Source: Emydura subglobosa
Lineage: Eukaryota > Chordata > Testudines > Chelidae
Length of the DNA: 64,000 bases
Direction of reading: 5' to 3'
NCBI GenBank assembly: GCA_007922225.1
Contig: ML679989.1
Span: 19,241,570-19,305,569, forward strand
Below are positions 22,331 through 33,254 of this stretch, in pieces. The notes beneath the pieces are model-generated. The model ran no database searches, was not told the origin of the DNA, and worked only from the letters and a program-made list of their open reading frames with translations. Position 1 is the stretch's first letter. The number at the start of each line of letters is the position of its first letter. A program made the position numbers and the translations under genes.

Positions 22331-23068
22331 AATAGTGGCAACATTTTTTATGCTCCTCAAAGTCTGACAGGCTCCGACTGGGTATGTAACGAACCGTGCC
22401 ACTGAGGTATAAATCAGTGTATGGCTGACACCCAGACTAACCAGCTGGGATCAATAAGGGCATTTTCCATAGGGCAGAAGGGAGCTGGCAGCCCACTGCA
22501 GACAGAAAGCCAGCGAGCACGAGACACGTTGGGACAGATTGTCAGAGGTCTAGAGGTGCCTAGTGAAATCTGTCATGGTGCTGAAGCAGGTTAGAGGCCT
22601 AACCCCCCACTGGTTTCAATGGGAATTCGGTATCTAACCTGTGTAGGTGCTTTGAACATCCCCAAAAGCACCTCTCGGCATCTCTAGGCACCACAAACTG
22701 GCCTGCACCTTTGAAAGTGTCAGTCCAAGTATTTACACAGCAGCAAGAGACACCGAGCCGACGTTCATCCCTCCCGGCAGCAACGCTTGTCCCACACATA
22801 AGTCTGGGGACTACTGGCCAATGGTTCCCTTGCAAAGCCTTCCCTCCCTTTCAACGATCGGATAAACATAAGCCACCTTCCAGCCCACCACTGAGTAACT
22901 GTCTCTGATGTATCCAGTACACACAGCTACATCCTGCTACACACACACACCCTCACAGGACTGCCGCCTCCTCACAGAGCTCCCTTAACTCCAGGGCATG
23001 GTAATCATCCAGGCTGGTGCTTTACGTCTCCTATGTAGTTTGGTTTGAACAATCCTGGTACCTCTGTC
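22331..23068. other. intergenic, decayed repeats only
   Basis: Carries a decayed 'ttagaggcctaacccc' style repeat around 22530-22700 and a short CA run near 22940. No gene or regulatory element is recognised. Confidence 0.45.
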
Positions 23069-23212
23069 ATCTTCACAATTTTAAAATCAAGATCGGATGT
23101 TTTTCAAAGAGATCTGGCCTAGGGATTATTGTGGGGAACTTCTCTGGCCTGTCATCCAGGAGGTCAGACTAGATGATCACAATGGTCCCTCATTGGAAAC
23201 TATGAATTTTCT
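23069..23212 (+). mobile_element. CR1 LINE, 3' end fragment
   Basis: About 140 bp of CR1 3' end: 'ttttaaaatcaagatcggatg', 'cagactagatgatcacaatgg' and a tail 'actatgaatttt'. Heavily 5'-truncated. Confidence 0.85.
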
Positions 23213-23879
23213 AATTTGAGTATTTGAAAAGAAAATTTATTCAGCTCCTTGGTGCTTTTCATATCGTTTCTCAGGGTCGCCCTGTGCTGATTTTCAAGTA
23301 ATCTTCCCCCGCTTTTCTCCAGTTATAAAGGGAGACAGTTTCCTAGCTTTCCTACCGCGTCTGGCTACTGTCTCATTTTCCTTGTTTTGATTTCACTGGT
23401 TGTTCCTTCACATGCCTTTGAACATTCACCAAACCTCTTCACTACTTGTTCTTCCTTTAAAAAATAAAATAAATAAGTAAATAAAGGACACATTTTCTGC
23501 TACCCACGCTATCCATCTCCTTGGCATTCCATGAGGTCTCCTCTTGAAAATGGAGATTGGCCATATTTAGCACCAGAGCAAAATCAATCTCCAGCATACC
23601 CATCTCTTTTACTTTTAAAATAGCTATTACAGTTACTCCTTCTGAGTTCCTTGGACTTAGAACTCTGGCTGGCTTTCATAGAAGTTCTGGGTACACAAGG
23701 AACATAGGATAGGCCCATGGCAGAGTTTTATAACCTATACGGTCTAGCAAATATTGACGACTACTACCCTGTAGTCTCAGACCTCAAGATACGTAATCAA
23801 CTCTCCCAGATCTATAACAACAAGGGCTATTGAGAAGTCCCAGATACATTCCTGAAAAAGAGAAAACCCCACACACTTA
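23213..23879. other. intergenic, between CR1 and possible ZNF618 end
   Basis: Non-coding, AT-rich, with an A/T-rich purine patch 'aaataaaataaataagtaaataaa' style near 23460-23485. Nothing else is recognised. If ZNF618 ends near 23.88 kb this is spacer between convergent genes. Confidence 0.4.
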
Positions 23880-23897
23880 TTTTTTCCTAAAGGTTGT

Positions 23898-23903
23898 TTT
23901 ATT
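23898..23903 (-). terminator. ZNF618: candidate distal poly(A) signal
   Basis: AATAAA on the minus strand inside 'ttttacaataaaacaacc', the most distal of several such signals after the ZNF618 stop codon. Confidence 0.35.
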
Positions 23904-25975
23904 GTAAAACCATAAATACAACACTGACATGAAAATCCTCAAGCAACGGATGCTTTCTTACAATTTGTCTTCTGCCTTGGCATCAACTCTGAAAAGAATG
24001 TTGCAGAAATATGTCTCTAAGATACCTCTCCAAATAACTGAACTCTGGCCTGGAGCTCTGAGCTAGTTGGATCCTAAGTGGAATTATTCCTTTTCACACG
24101 TGGAATATTTCCATTCAGACAGCAACAGACTTGTAGAAACAGCAACATTTAAACAGCTTGATTTTTTTTTTTTTTTAAGAATCCTTTTCATTTGACGTCA
24201 GTCTAAGTTTCAAACAGCACTGAATTTATTTAGCTGTAAAAAACAAACAAACAAAAAAATCCTAGAAAGGAAAAACCTAGAAGAACTTGAGTTAGCCTCA
24301 AGCATTTCATATATCACAATGAAAATCAGCAACTCAGTCCCGTGCAATATTGCTCTCTATTGAGTCATTCGATCCACATCAACAATACATGAGACTTCAA
24401 ACAGGTTTTGTTTTGTTTATTAACACAGCAAGAGTGACATTAGATAACCTTTTAAATACAGTACATGGTACAGTGCGGGGCCAACTGCCCGCACATTTCC
24501 CCATTATGAAGATAAAGCCAGTGGTGGCGGTTTATAAAAATATTGTGTTGCTACAAAAGTATAAATTAATGCTACTGGTATTAAGAAATATTAAACACAT
24601 AAAACTTATAAGGATTAAGAAAAATATTCATTAATACCTGTAGAAAACTCTGGCCTAAAAAAGATATTTTTTGTATATTTTTTTTTTTTAAAGATGGCAT
24701 GAGATTCTTGCACTCGCATGTAGAGACACACGCTGGTGCATCTATGGTATTGCCTAGAACATCTGCATCTACAGAAAGGAAGGTAAATGCACACAAGTTA
24801 CTGAGTGAGGGGAGATGGGGAGGAAAAGGAGGACTTTGTTATCATTTTCCTATGAAAAAAGAAGAATTCAGCTCCCTACAGGAGGTTTTGAGAACTTAAC
24901 ATACAAAATTAAGAACTTTTCAGACTGGCTACTTAGGAGGATTTCCTGGTAGGACACCTTCTAGCTACGGCATGGACTGGAATCCTCGGAGTCTGGATGA
25001 TGTGCTTTCCTCCTGCATTTGAGACCTTGGGTATTCATTCACCTGTCATCCATTATCAGTTTTTCCTTTTAAAATATTAAAAATTAAATAAAACTCCCAA
25101 TGAATTTAAAGGGACTCTGGCAAAATCCATAACTGCCCTAAGAGTCTGTTGCTCTTTTCAGAGTACATGCCTCCCTTCTCAAGCTGACAGATCCTTCTCC
25201 ATGGATAACATCATCAAAAATAAACAATTATATCCTAACCACACACATTTCAGAGACCACCACAAGGATCCCCAGAAGACTATTCAAGGCTTATGAGGCT
25301 GGAAGAGTCTCTTTAAGGAACTTTGGTTGTACGTAGCAAGGGTTTTACGCGCCTCTATCCATCAATTCCATTGCAAAACCTTCCTATTGTTAAGGCTGTG
25401 CCACTCATCTGGGTACCAAGACAAATGCTGACTGCTGTCAGTGACACTAAAATACAGAAAGAAACAATCCTTTCAGTCAGTGGTCGATGTTGGGCACAAA
25501 CTAGCCATTCATGGGACTGATTGCAGAAGCTACTCTAAAAATTTCAAACTCAGCTGCTTACAGATTACTAAACCCTAAAAGTTCTACTGGATACACTGTC
25601 CTCTAATGTGAGCAAAACTCTTCTGTCAAGTTATAAAACAAAAGACTCTAACAGGCGTAGTAAAAAACAAAACAAAAAAACCCCCAAAAAACTCTCCCCA
25701 GAAAACCCAACCGACCAACAAAATTAAACAGAACCCACAAAAGATTCATTATATAAAATTAAATTAGAGGGCAATACACTCTCATTGGTTTACCATATCT
25801 GGCCTAGCATAAGCAAACTATTCCCATAGCATCAAAGGGCCATTCCAACTATGATCTGTGCTTGTTTTAACCTCTGCTCATTTATATTTTGCTTAATGAA
25901 ATTTCCATAAGCCTAAAATTCTCCATAATAGACAGACATGGTGTTGGTGCTGTAAAAGGGAGTACTTATTGCTAC

Positions 25976-26170
25976 CGGGCAACATTTTCAAAAGCACCTA
26001 AGTGATTTAGGAGCCCAAGTCCCATTGCAAATTTTACCTGCAGTGTCTCAGTCAGTCTGATGTGTCTAGGGACTCCCAGCTGATACCAAAGACTCAAAAC
26101 CTCTGTGTGACACAGCTGATGCAGTGGGAGGAATACAAAAATTGATTGAACTCTCCTCAATCTCTCTTGC
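25976..26170. repeat. decayed 'cattttcaaaagcacctaag' repeat
   Basis: Starts 'acattttcaaaagcacctaa' and continues 'gatttaggagcccaagtccc', the same phrase family as the tandem-like block at 27055-27250. Probably a decayed palindromic non-autonomous DNA element. Confidence 0.45.
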
Positions 26171-26299
26171 ACTGTTAGTTTGAGAGTAAATGAGATGCAC
26201 CCACTTGTTATTTGTATCAGATACTCACAGAATTAGTGCCACCCCACAAGCCAATCAGCAACCTCCATTCTGAAGTGGGTTTATATATACATTAGAGAT

Positions 26300-26870
26300 G
26301 GAAAAAAATCTGTTTGGTCACTTTGTCCATCCCCAGGGGCTGGCGCAGAATTATGCCTTGCAGTCTGTCCTCCATTGCTGTGGTCTAGTTTTAAATGATG
26401 GGGCTCCCAACCCGTTCTCTCAAGACTACTCCTAGATTGAATAGATCCCTCCACAGTAAGAAAGGCTTCCTGAGATCCAGTTTACATTTGTTTAATTTCA
26501 TCCCATTACTCCTAGTTATTCCACATGGACCACCCTAAACAACTCCTCCCCTCTCCCCACTTGGAGTTTGTACCTTTCAGATAGTCACACAATCTTTGGT
26601 CCTCCCTTGGTTGTCACTTAGCCAAACTTGACAGATTTAGCCCTTTCTTCATGATAGGTCAGTCCATCCAGCCCTTTCATCCTTTTGTTCTGCTCTTTGC
26701 ATTGCTTCCAATTTGTTGGCAACTTTGTGGTTATGTTCAGAAGTGAACATAGTACTTTAGGTATGGTGCAGTGTCTCTTTATTATCATCTCCCTCCTCTG
26801 TGTCACATTGCCATGACAGTTCATCCATTGTTCGATTCAGGATGCTCTAAAGTATGCTTCAGAAGGGCTA
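26300..26870 (-). mobile_element. ancient CR1/L3-like LINE 3' half
   Basis: Read in antisense it gives the usual reverse-complement CR1 phrases: 'ttcatcccattactcctag', 'gatagtcacacaatctttgg', 'gtccatccagccctttcat'. It is more diverged than other CR1 copies in the window, so probably older. Confidence 0.5.
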
Positions 26871-27054
26871 AAGCGGGACAAACGCCTCCTTCAACGAAAA
26901 TACTTCTTCTTACAAAAAATCCTCCGTGCTGCTACCGTGTGTGAGAGCACAAAGCATGAAGAGCCAATCTACAGTGTGTGAGATCCACCCAACTGTGAGG
27001 CATCGGGAACACTAAGACTCCAGAAGGATTCTCTGACATGGCAACTGAGGCCTT

Positions 27055-27250
27055 GGGTAATATTTTCAGAAGTACCCAAGTCCCATTTTCAAAAGTGATT
27101 CGGGGAGTTAATTCCCATTGACTTCCCGTGAGATTTATGTGCCTAAGTGCCTAAATCCCATTTTCAAAAGTGATTTAGGGTCCTAAGTCACTAAGAGAGA
27201 CGTTTTTAAAGGGGGTTAGGTGCCTAAAAACCTTTTAAGAATCTGGCCTT
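27055..27250. repeat. palindromic interspersed repeat, two units
   Basis: Contains 'cccattttcaaaagtgattc' and, about 80 bases on, 'cccattttcaaaagtgattt', with 'gtgcctaagtgcctaaatcc' between and 'gggttaggtgcctaa' after. The inverted 'cctaag'/'cttagg'-type phrases suggest a decayed palindromic DNA element. Confidence 0.5.
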
Positions 27251-27449
27251 TAGCTACTTCTTAAAATGTTACACCTCGTCTATAAGAGAAAAACTACATC
27301 AGTGTTCACTAAATCAATCTAATTAAACTGGTGGAAACCTCTAATGTAGATGCTTAAACCCCATACTTAAATTAGGTTAACTTAATTCTGTAATTTACAG
27401 ACTCAAACTAAACCAGTTCAACACTTGTTCAAATTGGTTTAAGTGCCTA

Positions 27450-27840
27450 CATTAGGATTTGCACCGATTTTTCATATATTCCCAGGCCAGAAGGAATCAC
27501 TGGGATCCTCTAGTCTGCCCGCCTGTGTAACACAGGCCAGAGAACGGTCCCACAATAAGCAGAGCGTTTAGAAAAACATCCAATCTTGATTTAAAAATTG
27601 TCAGGTGATGGAGAATCCACCATGAGCCTTGGTAAGTTGCTCCAGTGGTTAATTATCCTCAATGTTACAAATTTATGCCTTATTTCCAGGCTGAATTTGT
27701 TTAGCTTCATCTTTTAGCCACTGGAACATGTTCTACCTTTCTCTGCTGGACTGACAAGCCCATCATTAAATATTTGTTCCCCAGGTGAATAAGTCTCAAC
27801 CTTCTCTTTGTTTAACTAAAACTTAGTTTTACTAAATTGA
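27450..27840 (-). mobile_element. CR1 LINE 3' end
   Basis: Reverse-complement CR1: 'ccaggccagaaggaatcac', 'gatggagaatccaccatgag', 'ggtaagttgctccagtggtt', 'tgttccccaggtgaataag'. It has the same orientation as ZNF618 transcription and lies in the proposed 3' UTR. Confidence 0.8.
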
Positions 27841-30800
27841 TTTAAATTCTATTTAGTTAAACTGTTGCAAATTTTCTCGTATAAACAAGTCTTTGTTCAC
27901 ATCCTTCACTTCAGCCTGAAACTCAACAGAACACAAGACAATGGACTCATCACATCAGCCAGACTAACCCTTCAGGAGATAACCTCAGTGCAATAGAACA
28001 TTGTTGGACAATAACCATGTCCTATTGCGGGAGAAAAGGAGAGGAGAAACTGAGAGAGAAGAGATGGTTACAGGTTGAGCGTTGTTCCACAGACATCGCA
28101 GATGCTGCATTCTCACTAAAACAGAAATTTCTGCTTTGAAAAATTCTGCCTTTATATCCTACTTTTTCAGTTCTCTGCCTTTGTTAACAAGGACATTTGT
28201 ACAAGACAAGAGGAACTTTTTTCTTCAGAGTTCATCACTTTTGGTGCTTGTTTCTCTGTGACAATTCTTTGACATCATAATGGTTTCCACAGCAACTTGT
28301 GAAGTCACAGAGGAATATGATGTCACGTGCAGAATAAGCAGGAGGAGCAGATTAGTTCAAACAGAACAGAGATTCCGTTTTCATGCACAAAAGCTTTTCT
28401 CAATAGTGAATGGAGGGAAGCAAAGTGTTTTGCAGTTTCTATGTGTACATCAGTGACAATGCAGAGCGAAACCGCTTCTACAACCAGAGGATGTTCCACC
28501 CAGCTTGCTGGCCACCAGTTCAGATCTTTGTGGGACTATTCAAAAAGCTAAGACTGCAGTACACAGAAGTTATCCCCCAAAATGTTTCCAGGCCAATGTA
28601 ACATAATGGTTTGCCAGTGTCACAATAACGTGGCACAAGAGTTTCTCCCCAACTGAGAAAGTGGCTTGCTTCCTTACTAATGACTGCAATGGGGACACAG
28701 CATATGGGGAGGCATAACTCCTCCCCCCATCAAACATGTAAGCTTTGTATTAAGGTCAATGTGCTCTTCATTAGGAATGAGAGGGGGACAGCAACATTTA
28801 GACTGCTCCCAACACAGACTTCTCTATCCAACAGTTGGATGAAAGAGCTTCCAGTTCAAAGGAAACGGAATCACACTGCACACACAACATAATCAGGAGG
28901 TCACTCCCTTCCATCCTCTACCACTTCCCACTGTGGGACAGGGAGGGCCTGTTGTTGCTGGAAACTGCTTTGTGAGAAAGTGAGTCTATGTACAGCATGA
29001 CAACCTAGCCAAACTTCATCAACAGCAATAAATAAATAGAGAGCTTGGCGAATCCATGGCAATGATTTCCTAAATTCAAACCCTTTGTAAATGATCTGCA
29101 CTCCGTGGAATGTGTGATGGTCTGAGTAATGGGCCAGGAAGGAGGAGACTCGTCCCCAAATCCTTTGCAAATAAAGGAAATCCGAGTGTTGCCATCACCA
29201 TTCTCTCCTTATAAGTGAGAAAAGTAAATAAGAAATGGACAGGGACAATAGCGGGGCAGCTCATCATATGCGAGTATCATCCTATGGGCAGCACAAAGCT
29301 CTGATGGGTGCTCACAAGTGAAGTGCCTGGCGACTGCAGCGTATTTATCCTCATTAGGAGCCGTGGACTTGTCCATTCTCTTGATAACAAAGAGGGGTCA
29401 TTGTTAATTTCAGATCAGCACACGGGTTTTCTAGACTGCCCGGTTTCTCCAGATGCCAGGCTGAGTTTTATAAATGCTGGCGAGGTTCCAACCTAGCACC
29501 CATCACTGCATTCACAGGCTTGACATCCATTGAAGCAGGGCTGAAACAGAGGTTGTGTTGGAGGTGTTCACAATTTGGACAGGGTGAGATGTCTAGTCAG
29601 CTTCTCTCTCTGATCCTTCCACCGAGAAATCTCCAAAACTGATTCTCAAATCTGATATTAACATCAGTCTGCATATTAAGTAGCTGCCCAAACAGTTGCA
29701 ATTCTGTCTCATTCGCTATGTCAGGACTTTGAGTCTCTGCCAAGTCTCCTCTGTTCAGTTCCCCACACACAGTGTCTTCCAGATACGTAAGAATGGAGAA
29801 CGATCACTGTCCCCAGGCTGGGCCGACACCTGGCCCACAAAATTACCAACCCTGTCCAATAACAAACATATTCTTGATTAAGGTTTGGATTTTGAAGGGA
29901 AGGTAAGGGAATTGGACGCTCTTCTCCCACTGAATTGGAATTGAATTTCAATGGGAGTTGTATGGTCTAACGTCCTTCAATACCTTTGAAAGGACACTAT
30001 CTAAGTTGTGATGTATTGATTCCATGAGAGTGAACTAAGATCTTCTCAGAGTTTTGACCTTCAAGGTGCACACTGTATGCAAAAAACTGGAAGGCAGCTC
30101 CTGCTTTGGGTTCTGTACTCAGTGAAGGTTTTATTGTTTATGCACCCCTATTTTCTCCCAATGGTCATGAAAGCAGGTAACAAAGGATTTCTCAGTTTTT
30201 ACAGCGAGGGTTTTTCTCCCTCTTTTTTTTCCTTCTTGGTAGATTGAAATTTCAATTCTGTTTATTAAACTTTTCTCCTGCATTGCATGTGCAAACAGAT
30301 TTATTATTGTAGGGTTGCTCAAAATGGCTGGGAAGGTAGTGCTCATATAGGAGGAAATAAACAGCAGCTCTGAAGGGGAAAGTAATGGGATAAATTCTAC
30401 AAAGAAATATCTCTGTTTGCAAAGTTCATTGCATGAGAAAATGTATTTTTGGGGTGTATCCTGCCGTTGAGTGTTCCTCTTAAAATGATATTATTCCTGC
30501 AGCAGGCAGCAGCACTGAGGCCTGTGCTATTTTTAGGAAAAAGACCTCCACAACCAACAAACAATCATTTAGGAGCTGGCTGGTTTTGAGCTGGTGTCAT
30601 TGGCAGTGATGGGGGATGAAGCCAACATCATCTTCACCCTGTTCAGTCTGCACAAGGTGCTGCTTCCCAGTCTGGGAGGGGCAGAGGTCTGTTGGGAAAG
30701 ATATCTGCGTACACAGGATTGTCCTTAGAGGTGTTGTGAGAACTCTCCCAGGTCTGAGCAATACAGGCCACAGAGAACATAATTCTGTGCCTTCCATAAT

Positions 30801-31407
30801 CTAGGTACCTGAAGGGGTACAAGTGATTGCAAGCAAACATAGCAACTGATGTGCGCTCACTTGGGACATTAGAACCTCTTCTACTGAGGGGGATTTATTG
30901 TCTAGGACTATGGGGTTTAGCCTCCATTTCTAACAAGTGTCTTGGGACCTGTAATTTCCACCACAACCAGAGATGGGCAGAAGGAACCTTGGCTTAATGT
31001 CTGCTCAATGGATGGTACCTCTAAGTGTGCAACAGCCTCCTTGTCTCCAGTATACACTGTCAGCATGCAGTACACACCCATGTCCTGCTCAGAGATGTCA
31101 ACCCACAACATTTCAGTTCAGAGTTGATAGTATTACAAACTGAACTGCTCTAGAGACTCATTTGGGGCACATAAATCTGTAAGAGTAGTCTCCTGTCACT
31201 ACTGATTCCAACTATGAAGTAAACTGCTTGAAATGTGAGAGGATGAATCAAGAAAGGAATTTACTTAATTTTGCCATTGGGATCCAAATCTCTGGTGAAG
31301 AATTCAGTTTGATACCAAGAGCCTGGATTCATCCAAGACATACCAGATCTGACAACCTTAAGAGGTCAGGTGCAACACCACTCAACTTTGTGTGCAGGCA
31401 TGAGACC

Positions 31408-31665
31408 TGGTCAGCTGACTCGGGCTCATGCCGGGGGACTAAAATTGGCAGTGTAGATGTTCCCATTTGGGCTGGAGCCCAGGCTCTGAGACTCAGCGAT
31501 GGGGAGTGGGGGGGATCTCAGAGTCTGCCCTCCAGCCGAAGGGGAACATCTACACTGCTATTTTTAGCCTTGTAACACAAGCCCTGTCAGCCCAAGTCAA
31601 TTGACCTGGGCTCTGTGATTCACTGCTGCAGGGTGGGATTTTTTGTTGCAGTGTAGACGTACCCT
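31408..31665. mobile_element. short DNA transposon, second copy of the 14.75-kb family, hairpin body
   Basis: Right end 'gcagtgtagacgtaccc' and the inner phrase 'cagctgactcgggctcatg' match the element at 14746-15009. The left terminus is lost. The body is a large inverted repeat: 'cagtgtagatgttccc' at 31449-31464 is mirrored by 'ggggaacatctacactg' at 31541-31557. Confidence 0.7.
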
Positions 31666-32090
31666 TAGAGAGCTGGCTTTTATTGCAAGCAGAAATGACT
31701 CATGATACTCGGGTCTTATGATGATCTCCTATCCTGTAGGTGGGAAGGGCTATGTGACTGAAGGGCCAGTGAATATGAAGTTTTAAGGTCACAGGGCCTT
31801 ATTAGCCAGAATCATTCAGCAATGTAACAAGTAGTGTAATGCACTATAGGTATTTAAAAAGACATTCGTGCTAGCAGAGGAAACCATCCAGAATACCATG
31901 AGGCGGTATTCTGCACTACATTCAGAAGGATCCTTAAACCCACACACTTATCTTAGCATCATTCAAACCCTACATTTGGAAACCTGATGACCTCTGCTCC
32001 CCTGAAATATTATACACCTTGGCTTGTTCTCGACCATGTGAAAATTGCTTTGACACATGTACAAGGAAGGCTTACGAAAGTGTTGTATAG

Positions 32091-32363
32091 CAGAGGTTCT
32101 CAAACTGGAGTCTGTGGACAACTGGTGGTCAGTAGATCATTTGCTGGTCGTCCACAGAGACCTGTCCAGTCATACCGTGCTAGCTGTCAAAGTGTATTGA
32201 AAGACACTAAAATATATTACTTTGCTAAAGTTACTTTTCCATTTAAGCAATTGCTGCAGTTACCACAGGGATGTTGTTGGTCTTCAATGGGACAGGAGAT
32301 ATCTACATGACAGTTCCTCTATGAATATGTCTTCCACTCTATGAACAAGTTTGAGAACCTTTG
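32091..32363. mobile_element. hAT-like non-autonomous DNA transposon
   Basis: Ends 'cagaggttctcaaactgg' and 'caagtttgagaacctttg' are inverted repeats matching at 15-16 of 18 positions. CAGRGGTTCTCAAACT is a typical hAT/Charlie terminus. The flanks 'ttgtatag' and 'ttgctatag' look like an imperfect target-site duplication. No coding sequence. Confidence 0.75.
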
Positions 32364-32603
32364 CTATAGAAGATGCACAAGTGAGATGAGCTAGTTTACA
32401 GTGGAACTTCAGAAAAAAGGTTATCTTGTAAAAAAAATTCTATCAAATATAACAATTACAGACACTGTCATAATAATTTCTCTCAGTTCTAAATCAAACT
32501 CAAAAAGATAAAATCACTAGCTAAAATCTTAAACTCGAAAATTGGAGTGGAGACAGAAGAGTATAACGGCTTTTGGATTTCTTTTTTTCTTATATTAAAA
32601 TGC

Positions 32604-32622
32604 AAAAAAAAAAAAAAAAAAA
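32604..32622. repeat. poly-A tract
   Basis: Uninterrupted A run of about 19 on the plus strand (poly-U on the ZNF618 transcript). No element is attached that would explain it as a retroposon tail. Confidence 0.8.
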
Positions 32623-33043
32623 GTGTTTCCTTAAAGTCTCACTTCCTGATTTCTAGATATTGGTGCTTGTAAAACACAGCTGCCTTGATAACATGCAACG
32701 TATGTTAAGAAGGCTGCAAACAAATGCCCTCAAGGTGTACAGTTATTCATAGGAGCAAAGCCCAGTGGAGAACTGGTCTATTCAATGTTGTTTGATTATC
32801 CATGGCAAGGTGGCCCAGGGGACAAGAGGAAAGGTGGGGTGAAGGAGAAATAAAAGAAACTTCAAGTCACTTTAGATCTCAGCTGCCTGAAGATGTTAGA
32901 ATGTCAGCCTCCCCTTAGGGTGCCCACTTGAAAACATTAGAAAGTCTGTCAAGTTCACCACATGCTATCTAACAGAAAGGAGCACGTTCCTGGCAAAGGG
33001 CTGCGTCTGACACTTGCTCAGCTTCCCTCTGAAACTTAGTTTT

Positions 33044-33049
33044 TTATTA
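33044..33049 (-). terminator. ZNF618: candidate proximal poly(A) signal
   Basis: AATAAA on the minus strand in 'tataataaaaaac', about 205 bases after the stop codon. If used it would give a short 3' UTR. Confidence 0.3.
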
Positions 33050-33052
33050 TAT

Positions 33053-33132
33053 TTTATATATATATGTGTGTGTGTGTCTGTCTGTGTGTGTGTGTATATA
33101 TATATATATAAAATCATACACACATATATATA
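33053..33132. repeat. compound TA/TG microsatellite with fold-back potential
   Basis: TA run, then TG with TCTG interruptions, then TA again, then ACAC and TA. The TG part and the later 'cacacat' part can pair, as can the TA blocks. Confidence 0.85.
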
Positions 33133-33254
33133 AGCACTTGGTTTCCAGGGGCTTTCATAATGAGGTCCACAGTGTTTAGAACTTAAAATTCTTTTCTTTG
33201 TTTGGAACAGTGTTTTAAAGTTTTTGTTTTTTGTTTTTTAATTAAAAGACAATT

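Larger units (their letters stand above)
23880..33254 (-). other. ZNF618: probable long ZNF618 3' UTR
   Basis: AT-rich non-coding DNA directly after the ZNF618 stop codon, in the same orientation. Several AATAAA signals are present on the minus strand, including TTTATT on the plus strand at about 33044, 31677, 30893, 26779, 24228 and 23898. The last is followed by lower conservation-like texture and the first intergenic CR1, so I take it as the furthest plausible end. Element density is lower than in the rest of the window, but it does hold CR1 fragments (26300-26870, 27450-27840), a hairpin DNA element (31408-31665) and another DNA element (32091-32363). The UTR may therefore end earlier. 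Extent is inference. Confidence 0.4.

Noticed and set aside
14746..31665. CRISPR-like recurrence of GTGTAGAC motifs
   Set aside because: The motifs are terminal inverted repeats of scattered transposons, not regularly spaced direct repeats, and the genome is clearly vertebrate.
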